Notes under the pieces: model-generated
Told to the model about the DNA's origin: nothing
The model's input: the letters and a program-made list of their open reading frames with translations, nothing else
Database searches by the model: none
Source of the DNA: an uncultured Selenomonadales bacterium
GTDB taxonomy: Bacteria; Bacillota; Negativicutes; Acidaminococcales; Acidaminococcaceae
Direction of reading: 5' to 3'
Assembly (NCBI GenBank): GCA_900315345.1
Contig: OMYP01000003.1
Span: 62,001 to 126,000 of the forward strand
DNA: 64,000 nt
Position numbers and translations under genes: made by a program
In this document: positions 27,212 through 37,400 of the stretch, piece by piece
Numbering within the stretch: position 1 is the first letter of the stretch
Layout: each line of letters begins with the position of its first letter

Positions 27212-27823
27212 ATGGATTTTATGTTAGGTATCGGAGGATTCATTCTTGGATATCTGTTTGGCTCTGTTCCCTGCGGATTATGGCTTGTACAGGCGCTGCA
27301 CGGCATCGATATCCGGAACTATGGAAGCGGAAATATCGGAACGACCAACGTATTTCGTACAGTGGGCCCGAAAACAGCAGCCGCGGTACTGCTGGGCGAC
27401 ATGCTTAAAGGAATTGCCGCGCTGGTCATTTTATCAAAGTTTACAGGTGAACCTTCCCTGATTGCAGTGTCAGCCCTTGGCGCTTTGCTTGGCCACAACT
27501 ATTCGCTTTTTTTGGGCTTCAAAGGCGGCAAAGGCGTAGCGACAGGACTGGGCCTGTTCCTGTATATGCTCCCATGGGGGGCGATGGCAGGACTGGGCGT
27601 ATGGATCGTTATTGTACTGATTACACGGTATGTATCGCTGGGTTCAGTAATTGCTGCTGCGGTTGCGGCAGCAACAGGATGGTATCTCGGTTACCCGGTT
27701 CCTTATGCGGTCTTCGGGACACTGGCCTGCCTGTTTGTCATCATCCGTCATAAGGACAACATAAAACGCCTTTTGGACGGTACGGAAAGTAAAATAAAAC
27801 CAGGTCATCTTAATACAAAATGA
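27212..27823 (+). CDS. plsY: Acyl-phosphate glycerol-3-phosphate acyltransferase
   Basis: Inner-membrane enzyme that acylates glycerol-3-phosphate from acyl-phosphate, the first step of phospholipid synthesis in most bacteria. The 203-residue protein has about five membrane segments and the three family motifs: SVPCG, YGSGNIGTTNVFR, and GHNYSLFLGFKGGKGVATGLG. ATG at 27212 follows GGGAG. The der-plsY adjacency is common in Firmicutes. It works upstream of cdsA and the psd-pssA pair. Confidence 0.95.
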   Translation: MDFMLGIGGFILGYLFGSVPCGLWLVQALHGIDIRNYGSGNIGTTNVFRTVGPKTAAAVLLGDMLKGIAALVILSKFTGEPSLIAVSALGALLGHNYSLFLGFKGGKGVATGLGLFLYMLPWGAMAGLGVWIVIVLITRYVSLGSVIAAAVAAATGWYLGYPVPYAVFGTLACLFVIIRHKDNIKRLLDGTESKIKPGHLNTK

Positions 27824-27856
27824 AATATAATTATTATTAAGAAAAGGAGAAAAGAC

Positions 27857-28348
27857 ATGCCACGCACAAAAGCAATGGTTTCCAACAGTGAAGCAAAAAA
27901 AGCCGATTCCGAGAAAACAACCTTTTACCTCGTAAAAGAAGACATCCTGCCGGAAGCAATTAAAAAAACGATTAAAGCAAAGGAATTTCTGAAACTTGGC
28001 AAGGCAAAGACAATTAACGACGCGGTAGCACAGTTAAACCTCAGCCGCAGCGCATATTATAAATACAAAGATTTTGTTTTTCCTTTCTATGAAGCCAGCA
28101 AAGATAAAGTCATCACCTTATCGTTGCTGCTGGAACACAAGCCGGGAACCCTCTCCAAGGTATTGAATGTCATCGCTACCGATTCCGGCAGCATCATAAC
28201 CATTAATCAGGGCATCCCCCTGCAGGGCGTTGCCAATACTACGATTTCCGTCGAAACCAAAAATATGACCGTAGACCTGGAGGCCTTGCTGGACAAGCTT
28301 CGCATGATCGACGGGGTAAAACGCCTGGAAGTATTGGGACAGGGATAA
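27857..28348 (+). CDS. ACT domain-containing protein, PheB/UPF0735 type
   Basis: A 163-residue protein: a charged N terminus, a helix-turn-helix-like segment (TINDAVAQLNLSRSAYYKYKDFVFPF, described as about residues 52-78), and a C-terminal ACT domain (about 88-160, SLLLEHKPGTLSKVLNVIA). UPF0735/PheB proteins often precede homoserine dehydrogenase in Firmicutes and are thought to sense amino acids, but the effector is unproven. AAGGAG precedes ATG. It is followed by hom and thrB, supporting a regulatory tie to threonine synthesis. Confidence 0.85.
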   Translation: MPRTKAMVSNSEAKKADSEKTTFYLVKEDILPEAIKKTIKAKEFLKLGKAKTINDAVAQLNLSRSAYYKYKDFVFPFYEASKDKVITLSLLLEHKPGTLSKVLNVIATDSGSIITINQGIPLQGVANTTISVETKNMTVDLEALLDKLRMIDGVKRLEVLGQG

Positions 28349-28450
28349 GCAATCCCCTGAGTGTTTACATGTTACGTAAATTATAACCTAAATCGTTTAT
28401 AATGCTTTTTTAATGATTACTTTGTCATGCCGATGAGGGAGAAGGGTACC

Positions 28451-29758
28451 ATGGAAAAAACTGTAAAAATAGGCCTGTTGGGCTGCGGCACCGTAGGCGG
28501 CGGTGTTATTATCGTTCTGAATGAAAACAAGGAAGAGATAGCCAAAAAGGCTGGCTGCAACATCGAGATCAAAACCGTCCTGGTTCGCGACAAAACTAAA
28601 CTGAAACCGGAAATTACCAAATATAATATTGGCTGCACGGACAACCTGGACGATATTCTGAATGATCCGGAGATCGACATCGTTGTAGAGCTGATTGGCC
28701 GCGTCCATCCGGCCAAGGAATATATTGAAGCAGCTATCAATCATGGCAAAAGCGTTGTAACGGCAAATAAAGACGTACTGGCGGATTACGGGAAATCGTT
28801 GTTTAACCTGGCCGCGGAAAAGAAAGTGGATTTCCAGTTTGAAGGCGCCGTAGGCGGCGGCATCCCCATCATCCGTCCTCTTCGCGCCTGCCTGGCCGCC
28901 AATAAAATTTCCAGCATCATGGGCATTATCAACGGCACAACTAATTACATGCTGACCAAAATGAGCGAGGAAGGCCTGTCCTACGCTCAGGCTCTGGCGG
29001 AAGCCCAGGCAAAAGGATATGCGGAATCCGATCCTACCGCCGATGTGGAAGGCATCGATGCCGCCCGGAAGATCGCGGTACTTGCCTCTCTGGCATTTAA
29101 TACCGCCCTTACCCTGAAAGATGTACACGTAGAAGGCATTGATAATATTGAAGCCTGCGATATTGAATATGCCCGGGATCTGGGCTATGTTGTAAAACTT
29201 CTGGGAATCGCAAAGAACGATCCGGAGAATGGCATCACTGCCAATGTATATCCCGTCATGTTACCGAAAAGCCATCCCCTGGCCAGCGTAAACGACGTAT
29301 ATAACGCAATTTATGTAAACGGCGACGCTGTAGGAGACGCCATGTTCCTAGGCCGCGGCGCAGGCCGGCTTCCCACTGCCAGTGCTGTCTGCGGTGACAT
29401 TATCGATACCGTGCGCAATTTGAACAATCATGCCTGCGGACGGATCAGCGGCAACCTTTTCGAGAAAAAGAAAATGTGCCCGCCGGAAAAAGAAATGGCG
29501 CCCTGTTATTTCCGTCTGCTGGTTACAGACCGTCCCGGCGTACTGGCTGCCATTGCCTCTACTTTTGCCGCCCAGCAAATGAGTATCGCATCCGTCATCC
29601 AGAAAAATGTAATGGAAAACGGTATGGCAGAACTGGTCATCATCACCAATAAGGTCAGCAAGCTCAGCATCGACCTTTCCCTGCGCACCCTGCAGGTGTT
29701 ACCGGTGGTAAAAGACGTCTGCAGCGTACTTCGGGTAGAGGATCCCAACCTGCCGTAA
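28451..29758 (+). CDS. hom: Homoserine dehydrogenase
   Basis: NAD(P)H-dependent reduction of aspartate semialdehyde to homoserine, the branch point to threonine and methionine. The 435 residues show the Rossmann motif GLLGCGTVGGG, the substrate segment KDVLADYGKSL, EGAVGGGIPIIRPLR, and GTTNYMLTKM; a C-terminal ACT domain (about 355-430) predicts feedback inhibition by threonine. ATG at 28451 follows GAAGGG; the open frame extends to 28427 without clear similarity. A perfect TATAAT lies at 28398-28403. Downstream is thrB. Confidence 0.95.
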   Translation: MEKTVKIGLLGCGTVGGGVIIVLNENKEEIAKKAGCNIEIKTVLVRDKTKLKPEITKYNIGCTDNLDDILNDPEIDIVVELIGRVHPAKEYIEAAINHGKSVVTANKDVLADYGKSLFNLAAEKKVDFQFEGAVGGGIPIIRPLRACLAANKISSIMGIINGTTNYMLTKMSEEGLSYAQALAEAQAKGYAESDPTADVEGIDAARKIAVLASLAFNTALTLKDVHVEGIDNIEACDIEYARDLGYVVKLLGIAKNDPENGITANVYPVMLPKSHPLASVNDVYNAIYVNGDAVGDAMFLGRGAGRLPTASAVCGDIIDTVRNLNNHACGRISGNLFEKKKMCPPEKEMAPCYFRLLVTDRPGVLAAIASTFAAQQMSIASVIQKNVMENGMAELVIITNKVSKLSIDLSLRTLQVLPVVKDVCSVLRVEDPNLP

Positions 29759-29860
29759 GTTTTCACAAAATTACTGTTCCGCAAATTTAAAAATAATAAA
29801 AAATTACTGATTGTTTCAGCGCATTTGTCTTATTCAATCTTTACCGAAATGAGGGATTCC

Positions 29861-30790
29861 ATGAAAAAATCCGTTACCGTCCGCGTTCCTGCCACTTCGG
29901 CAAACTGCGGTCCCGGTTTTGACAGCCTGGGCCTGGCGTTGACATTATATAATGACTTCACCTTCACTATCTCCGACGAAACATTTGGCTTTTCACTGGA
30001 TGTGGAAGGGGAAGGCAAGGACAGCTTCCATGCTTCCGGACGCAATATGGCCTTTGCATCTTTTTTGGCTGTCTGGAACAAAATTACAGACCGGAAGCGC
30101 ATCGGGATCCATGTGAAAATGAATAATCAGGTTCCTAAAAGCCGGGGACTGGGCAGCAGCTCCACAGCCATTGTGGCAGGGGTTACCGCCGCCAGCATAC
30201 TAAGCGGTGCAAATCTAAGCCAGGATGAAATACTGCAGGAATCCAACAGGCTGGAAGGGCATCCCGATAATGTAGCGCCTGCTATCTACGGCGGCTTCAC
30301 GATTAGTTTTCAGGAGAACGGCGTGGCCCATACTCTTCGAACCGTTCCCAAAATGCCGCTGCAGTTCATCGCGGTAGTTCCGGACATGCAGCTTTCCACC
30401 CATATGGCGCGGGAAGCCATTCCAAAAGAAATTGCCCATCCCGACGCAGTGTTTAACGCGTCCCGCACAGCGTTGCTGACCGCCGCGCTGTTGGAAGACC
30501 GGCCGGAACTTCTTCAATACGCACTGGAAGACAAACTGCACCAGCCTTACCGGGCCGGGCTGATCCCCGGTCTGCCTGAAGTATTTACTGCGGCAGAAGA
30601 AGCCGGCGCGTATAAATGTATTATCAGCGGATCCGGTTCCACGCTGCTGGCCTACGCGTCACCGGAAAAGGATGGCGACGCCATAGGCAAAGCCATGGTT
30701 GAAGCCTTTGCCCGTTGCGGGCAGATCTCCCGGTATCTTATTCTGCAGTTAAATACAAAAGGAACGGAGATCCTGCAAACAAATTTATAA
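29861..30790 (+). CDS. thrB: Homoserine kinase
   Basis: GHMP-family kinase making O-phosphohomoserine for threonine synthase. The 309-residue protein begins VTVRVPATSANCGPGFDSLG, has the ATP-binding PKSRGLGSSSTAIVAG (about 90-105), and the C-terminal motif CIISGSGSTLLAY. ATG at 29861 has GAGGGA upstream. It is separated from hom by about 100 nt without a clear terminator. No thrC is present in the window. Confidence 0.95.
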   Translation: MKKSVTVRVPATSANCGPGFDSLGLALTLYNDFTFTISDETFGFSLDVEGEGKDSFHASGRNMAFASFLAVWNKITDRKRIGIHVKMNNQVPKSRGLGSSSTAIVAGVTAASILSGANLSQDEILQESNRLEGHPDNVAPAIYGGFTISFQENGVAHTLRTVPKMPLQFIAVVPDMQLSTHMAREAIPKEIAHPDAVFNASRTALLTAALLEDRPELLQYALEDKLHQPYRAGLIPGLPEVFTAAEEAGAYKCIISGSGSTLLAYASPEKDGDAIGKAMVEAFARCGQISRYLILQLNTKGTEILQTNL

Positions 30791-30808
30791 AAACAATGTA
30801 AAAAAAGG

Positions 30809-30837
30809 TTGACAGAACCGCTTTTATATACTAAAAT
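30809..30837 (+). promoter_or_regulatory. Promoter of the tRNA-Pro gene
   Basis: Consensus TTGACA (30809-30814), 17 bp, then TAAAAT (30832-30837), placing the start of transcription about 5 nt before the mature tRNA end. This is a strong stable-RNA promoter. Confidence 0.88.
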
Positions 30838-30849
30838 ATCCTATGTATT

Positions 30850-30926
30850 CGGGGCGTGGCTCAGCTTGGTAGAGCGCTTCCTTGGGGTGGAAGAGGTCGC
30901 TAGTTCAAATCTAGTCGCTCCGACCA
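30850..30926 (+). tRNA. tRNA-Pro (anticodon GGG), CCA encoded
   Basis: A complete cloverleaf of 77 nt. Acceptor CGGGGCG pairs with CGCTCCG (one G-U). The anticodon stem CTTCC/GGAAG encloses loop TTGGGGT with anticodon GGG. The T arm is CTAG-TTCAAAT-CTAG, followed by discriminator A and encoded CCA. It has a near-consensus promoter and its own terminator. Its 3' half is repeated at 41289-41333. Confidence 0.95.
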
Positions 30927-30977
30927 ATTAAAAACAGACGGGAATCCGCACAGTGAGCGGGTTCCCGAATTTTTTAT
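30882..30977 (+). repeat. Left direct repeat (attL-like): tRNA-Pro 3' half plus terminator
   Basis: Begins TTGGGGTGG in the anticodon loop and runs to the end of the terminator T run. It aligns without gaps to 41289-41384 over 96 bp with 11 differences by eye; the first 53 bp contain just one (C at 30918, T at 41325). Confidence 0.9.
30936..30976 (+). terminator. Terminator of tRNA-Pro
   Basis: An 11-bp stem CGGGAATCCGC (30939-30949) with GCGGGTTCCCG (30957-30967), one T-G pair, then AATTTTTT. A near copy with compensating base changes ends the duplicate at 41.38 kb. Confidence 0.92.
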
Positions 30978-31072
30978 GTTTAACTGCAATTTGGACAATT
31001 ATAATCTGATCATATCCAATAGATATAACTCGTTCAAAATTATTAATTAACAATTATTTAGGTCAGGTAATC

Positions 31073-31100
31073 TTGATAATTAAAAGATTAATGATAAAAT
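31073..31100 (+). promoter_or_regulatory. Putative promoter of the adhesin gene
   Basis: TTGATA (31073-31078), 16 bp, TAAAAT (31095-31100), in an AT-rich stretch just inside the island. It would give a leader of about 308 nt before the ATG. Confidence 0.55.
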
Positions 31101-31218
31101 AATAACTGTAATAATTAAGTTGATTTGTCGTAAAAGATTGGGGCGAAATGGAATGGTAGTGTTTCACTTTTCAATACAAAGCAGAACAGAAGCTAACTAT
31201 ACCCTCTTGCCCCTGTGC

Positions 31219-31368
31219 GGCGGCAGTCGCTTTCGTGTTGCCGCCTCTGCTGAAACCATATACACGCGATGTACCTGTCGGGTAAAGGGACAACGATGTC
31301 CTTTCGACTGACTTTTTAATTTGGATTAACTGGTGCTGTTGCGTTTCATCGCAGGTTGTGCAACAGCA
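31219..31368 (+). promoter_or_regulatory. Structured leader of the adhesin gene (three hairpins)
   Basis: The 438 nt between the tRNA terminator and the adhesin hold no credible gene. They contain a promoter and three stems: GGCGGCA/TGCCGCC (31219-31245), AAGGGACA/TGTCCTTT near 31285-31306, and a perfect 9-bp TGCTGTTGC/GCAACAGCA (31334-31342 and 31360-31368). None has a T run. They could regulate stability or translation of this very long mRNA. Confidence 0.45.
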
Positions 31369-31414
31369 GCGCAAAAGATAAAATAAAAAATGAAATAGAT
31401 TCTGGAGGCGCAAC

Positions 31415-34400
31415 ATGAACCGAATTTACAAAGTGATCTGGAGCAAAACGAAACATTGCTACGTGGTAGTGAGCGAACTGGCAAAACGCCGCACAAAAGA
31501 CGGAAGCGCGGGCGGCTGCCGCATGATGACGGCCCGGGTCCTGAGCACGCTGCTGTTGGGCGCGTACCTGGTGGGCGGCTACAGCTTGCCCTCGGCGTGG
31601 GCGGATGGTGAGTCGCAAGGCGTAGACGAACGGACTGCGGGAATTACACGCACATCAACAGACGCAACGAATCCGGTAATTTACACCACAAAAATAGAAA
31701 ATAGCCTTACCGTAACAAGTGATGGCAAAGTGCAATGGGGTAACGGTACGCAAGCACTGGGCGATAATTCCACGGCGTTCGGTTCTGGTACTACAGCCAG
31801 CGGCGCTAACTCCACGGCGTTCGGTTCTGGTACTACAGCCAGCGACATGAACGCCACGGCTTTTGGTTCCAGGACCATTGCCAGCAGCGATAACTCCACG
31901 GCCTTTGGTGTTGGTACTACAGCCAAAGGTGAAAGCTCCACGGCGTTTGGTTCTGGTACTACAGCCAGCGGTGTATACTCGACGGCGTTCGGTGAAGGTA
32001 CTTTAGCCGACGGCTCCCACTCCACGGCATGGGGAGATTATACCCAAGCACTTAGTCATAAATCCACAGCTTTCGGTGATCATACTACAGCCGGCCACGA
32101 TAATGCTACCGCCTGGGGTTACGAAACAACAGCCGGAGACAGGACTACCACGGCCTTCGGCGTTAATACAGCAGCGCTGATGGAAGGCGCTACCGCCTGG
32201 GGCCACAATACGAAAGCCGGCAAGTGGACGGTTAAAGATGATACCGGTAAAGTCCACGATCTGATTATTGAAACATATATTGATAATAATCCTACTGAAG
32301 GACCGCGCAAAATGTGGGGGGTTAAATATGCTGAAAATAAAGGTACAGATAACGTGTTCATTGGAGGACAGACTAGTTATACTTCTGCTTATACGGCGTT
32401 AAAAGAGTTTGCGCCAACAGACCCGAACGTAACGATAACGATGCAGGGTAACTATGCCACCGCCTGGGGCAACGGAACAGAAGCCGAAGGCGATTATTCC
32501 ACCGCTTTTGGTAATTTTACAAAAACAGCGGCGGTGACGTCGTTTAAATATAACGGGATTGAAGCGAAGGTTGTTGAATCGGAAGAAAAGGTTTTGGACG
32601 AAGACGGCAAACCGATACCATTAGTAGATCCGGCGACGGGGGAAGTATCTGATACTGAGTTCAAAACTGAAACAAAATATAAAATTGTTGACGCTGACGG
32701 TAACAAACTCTATGAGTCCTATTTCGACACCGAAGACGCGGCAATGAAAGAGATTGCGCTTAACGGCACGATCACCGGCGGGTATGGCGCGACTGCTTTT
32801 GGTTTACTGTCGGAAGCGAAGGGCGCACATTCTACCGCCTTTGGCGTTCAAACGGTAGCCGAAGGGACCGGCGCTACCGCGTGGGGTCGCTATGCGAAAG
32901 CTACAGGCGATTATTCCACGGCCTGGGGATTCAACACAGAAGCAATTAATGATAAGTCCACAGCTTTTGGTGATAACACTATAGCCGGCGGCAAAATCGC
33001 TACCGCCTGGGGTAATAAAACAGCAGCCGGAGGCAGAACTTCCACCGCGTTCGGCAGTGAGACAGTAGCGCTGACGGAAGGTGCTACCGCCTGGGGCAAC
33101 AATACGAAAGCAGGCAAGTGGACATATGCAGGTCACGATGTTTTTATTAAAAAAGAAGGAGATGGACGTTACCACATTATAGATGAATACGGTAATTCGG
33201 GTAGTAATGGGTTACCTGGTCAAACTTTTGTAAGCTATGATGCAGCTTATGAGTATATATCATCGCAGGGAACGGTGAAGGGCGTCTATGCAACCGCCTG
33301 GGGTAACGGCACGAAAGCCGAAGGCGATTATTCCACTGCCTTTGGCGTTGGAACGGTAGCCAGCGGCAGCGGTGCGACGGCGTGGGGCAACGGCGCGCAA
33401 GCCACAGGGGATTACTCTACGGCCATCGGTGCGGTAGGCGTTAATAGTTCATCAGGTGCTGATTCTGCCGTCAATACTAATACAGAAGCACAGGCCGACT
33501 ATTCAGTGGCGGTATTAGGTGGCATAACTCGAAAACAAGACGATATCAACGCAATCAATTCGGTTGCTCTCGGCGGCGCATACGATGCAAGCCGACCAGA
33601 TTCCGATTATTTCAAACCTTCCCTGACCAATGCGCCCTATTCGATAGCGTTGTTGGGCGGCGAGACAGCAAGTACTGCGACGAATTCACTGGCAGTTGGA
33701 TTAGGTTCGGCGACCAAGGGAGCTAATTCGGTAGCGATGCTGGGCGGTGTGACAGAAGAAGATGCGACGAATTCGATCGCATTGGGCGGCGCAGTAGACG
33801 TAGAGAACGGTGATGCGTTTGTAAGCAGCACAGTAAACGGTGCTTATTCCGTGGCGATGCTGGGGGGCACGGTTGGTCAGGATGGAGCGGCAGCAGATGC
33901 ACAGCCGAAGAACGCATTGGCGGTTGGATTAGGTTCCGTAGCCATGGGCACGAATTCAATTGCAATCGGTCGCGGCGGCAAAGATAGCGGTGGCGATATT
34001 GTAGGAAGCACGGCGAACGCAGAGAATTCGTTGTTGGCGGTATTAGGCGGTACGACAGAAAGCGCCGCGATGTATTCGCTGGCATTGGGCGGTGCGACAT
34101 ATGGGACGGAAGGAATCTTTGTCAGCAGTGTAGCGGAAGGAAAGAGTTCCCTGGCGGTATTGGGCGGGACAACGAAAGAACCCGCGATTAACTCTCTGGC
34201 ATTGGGCAGTGCGCAAGAAGAAGATGGTAACCTTGTAGCCAGTGAGACCACCGCTGAGAATTCGATAGCGGTGTTAGGCGGCACGACGGCAAGTGGAGCG
34301 ACGAATTCAATCGCGTTGGGCGGAGCAGTTGATGCTGATGGCGACTATGTGCCAAAGGGCAAAAATTCAATAGCGGTGTTAGGTGGTACGACAGATTCTA

Positions 34401-37400
34401 ATGCGACGAACTCATTGGCGATCGGTGAAGGGGCAACGACAACTCTGTCTGATTCAATTGCTTTAGGCAGCGGTGCAGTTGCAGACCGGGCGAAGTATGA
34501 TGAATCGAATAATAAATATACAGCATATTTGGGCGATAAGACGGGCGAAACGAAAAAGGATTCTGCCTGGAGATCGACCGCAAACGCTATTGCGATAGGT
34601 AGTGATGATTCAAGTAATCCTGTTACCCGCCAAATCATCGGCGTGGCTGCAGGTACCGAAGACACCGACGCAGTGAACGTGGCGCAGTTGAAAGCAGCTA
34701 CGTTTGACATGCAGGGGATTACGCGAACCGAAACGGGTACACCCGGCGCAACTGGCTATGTAGCTACCACGACTATTGAGAACAACCTTTCTGTTTCCAG
34801 TGACGGAAAAGTAAAATGGGGCAACGGAACAAAAGCCGAAGGCGATTACTCTACAGCCGGGGGTTTCTATACAAAGGCCAACGGTGATTATGCTACGGCG
34901 TTTGGGAACGCTGCAAAGGCCAACGGTCAGTATTCTACAGCGTTTGGCAGCAGTTCGATTGCTGCTGGTGATTATTCTACGGCGTTCGGCAGGAGCACAG
35001 AGGCCAAAGGTTATAATTCCACAGCGTTTGGCAATTCTACACAGGCCAACGGTCAGGATGCTACGGCGTTTGGCAGCAGTTCGATTGCTGTTGGTGATTA
35101 TTCTACGGCGTTCGGCAGCTACACACAGGCAGGTAAGTTGACGTATAAAAATGAAAATGGCAGTGAAACTGAAGCGAAAATTGTAGAGTATACTACTGAT
35201 GAAGGAAATAGAAGATACAAGATTGTTTCTAAGGATGGATTAACTCTTTTATCAAATAATAATGGAGCAGGTTTCTACTATTCTGAGGCTCTTAACGATA
35301 GCAACCTGACTAAGCAAGGGGATTATTCTACCGCATTTGGCAGCAGCACGATAGCACTCGGTGATTTTTCCACGGCGTTTGGCAGCAGCACAGAGGCCAA
35401 CGGTCAGTATTCTACGGCGTTTGGCAGCAGCACAGAGGCCAACGGTCAGTATTCTACGGCGTTTGGCAGCAACACAAAAGCGACAGGTGATAATTCCACT
35501 GCATTTGGCAGCAGCACAAAAGCGACAGGATCTAGTTCCACAGCGTTTGGCAGCAGCACAGAGGCCAACGGTCAGTATTCTACGGCGTTTGGCAGCACTA
35601 CACAGGCCAACGGTGAGTATTCCACAGCGTTTGGCAGCAGTTCGATTGCTTCTGGTTATATTTCTACGGCGTTTGGCAGTAACACACAGGCAGGTAAGCT
35701 GACGTATAAAAATGAAGATGGCAGGGAAATTGAAGCGAAAATTGTAGAGTATACTACTGATGAAGGAAATAGAAGATACAAGATTGTTTCCAAGTCTGGA
35801 GATGTTGATTTATCAGATGGTTTCGACAATTATTATGATGCTCTTTACGATGGCAACTTGACTAGGCAAGGGGATTATTCTACCGCATTCGGCAGCAGCA
35901 CGAAGGCACTCGGCGATTACTCCACAGCTTGGGGGTTTAGCGCACAAGCAAATGGCGATTATTCAACAGCGTTTGGCTACGATACAGAGGCAAGCGGTAC
36001 TGGTGCAACTGCCTGGGGCAGCAGCACGAAGGCACTCGGCACTTATTCAACGGCGTTCGGTAACGGTTCCGTTGCAAATTCATACAATTCCCTGGCAGCG
36101 TTGGGCGGCACGACGGGTGATAAGGCAACAAATTCAGTAGCAATTGGCAAAGGCGCAACGGTAGGCGGAGCATATGATTCTGAAAATCAACAAACAGAAG
36201 GCGCTAACGCGTTTGCATTTGGAAATGGCGCACAAGCAACCCTGTCTGATTCAGTCGCTTTGGGCAGCGGAGCAGTTGCAAACCGGGCAAAATATAATGC
36301 GTCGAACAATGCGTATAAGGCATATTTGAATGAGGATGATAATAATCAAAAAACTGATCCTGCATGGCGTGCAACGCATAACGCCATTGCGGTAGGCGCG
36401 TCTGCAACTGACAGCGACACAGCAACGGTCACCCGCCAGATTACCGGCGTGGCAGCAGGCACATATGATACCGATGCTGTGAACGTGGCGCAGTTGAAAG
36501 CGGCATCTACCGCATTAACTTCCGGCGGCTTGAAGTTCGGTGCGAACGCTAACGCAGATACTGCTGCGACTTCTGCAGTGGTGACAAATGCATTAGGCAG
36601 CACGGTTAATGTAGTTGGCACAGAAGCAGTAAGCGAACACACGTATTCAACAGATAATATTACAACTGAAATATCACAAGACACTGACGGTAACTCAACC
36701 ATTACGGTTAAGTTTGATGAAAATCCAAGCTTTAGCAGCGTGACTGTTGGCGATACCACGGTTGGAGATGGAACGGTAACACTTGGCAGCACTGCTTCTT
36801 TGAGCGCGACGGGTTTAACCGTTGGCAACACGTCCGTGACCGATACAGGCCTTGCAATCTCGGACGGCCCCAGCGTAACGTCAACTGGTATTGATGCGGG
36901 CAGCAAGAAGATTACCCGCGTTTTGACCGGTGTAGAAGATACGGATGCTGTAAACGTGGGTCAACTGAATGCGGCTACATCTGGTATAAAGGGAATTACA
37001 CGTAGTGGAGATGCAACAGACGGATATACCACAACAATAGAAGGTAAACTTTCTGTTTCAAGCAATGGGGCGTTTAGTATTTCCGGTGATAAATTCACCG
37101 TAGATTCTGACGGCGCCATCAGCGCAGCCGGCGGAAAATTTAGTGTTAATTCGTCAGGCAGCTTGACTATTGGCAGTGAAACACAGAACACATCTGTATC
37201 TGATGCTGGTCTTACAATTACAGATGGCCCCAGTGTAACGACGAGTGGTATTGATGCAGGCGGCAAGAAGATTACCAATGTGCTGAAAGGTGAAGCCGAT
37301 ACGGATGCGGTAAATGTAAAACAGTTGAGTGATGCGCTGCTGACCTATTCATCGACTGGCGCATTAGATACCGGAAAGGGTATGACGATTAACTCTGCTA

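Noticed and set aside
31120..31311. 63-codon ORF in the adhesin leader
   Set aside because: No ribosome site, Cys/Arg-rich atypical composition, and it overlaps the leader hairpins.
31720..36100. Regular short repeats that at first glance resemble a CRISPR array
   Set aside because: Spacing follows 14-residue head repeats in one long reading frame; no constant repeat/unique spacer pattern and no cas genes.
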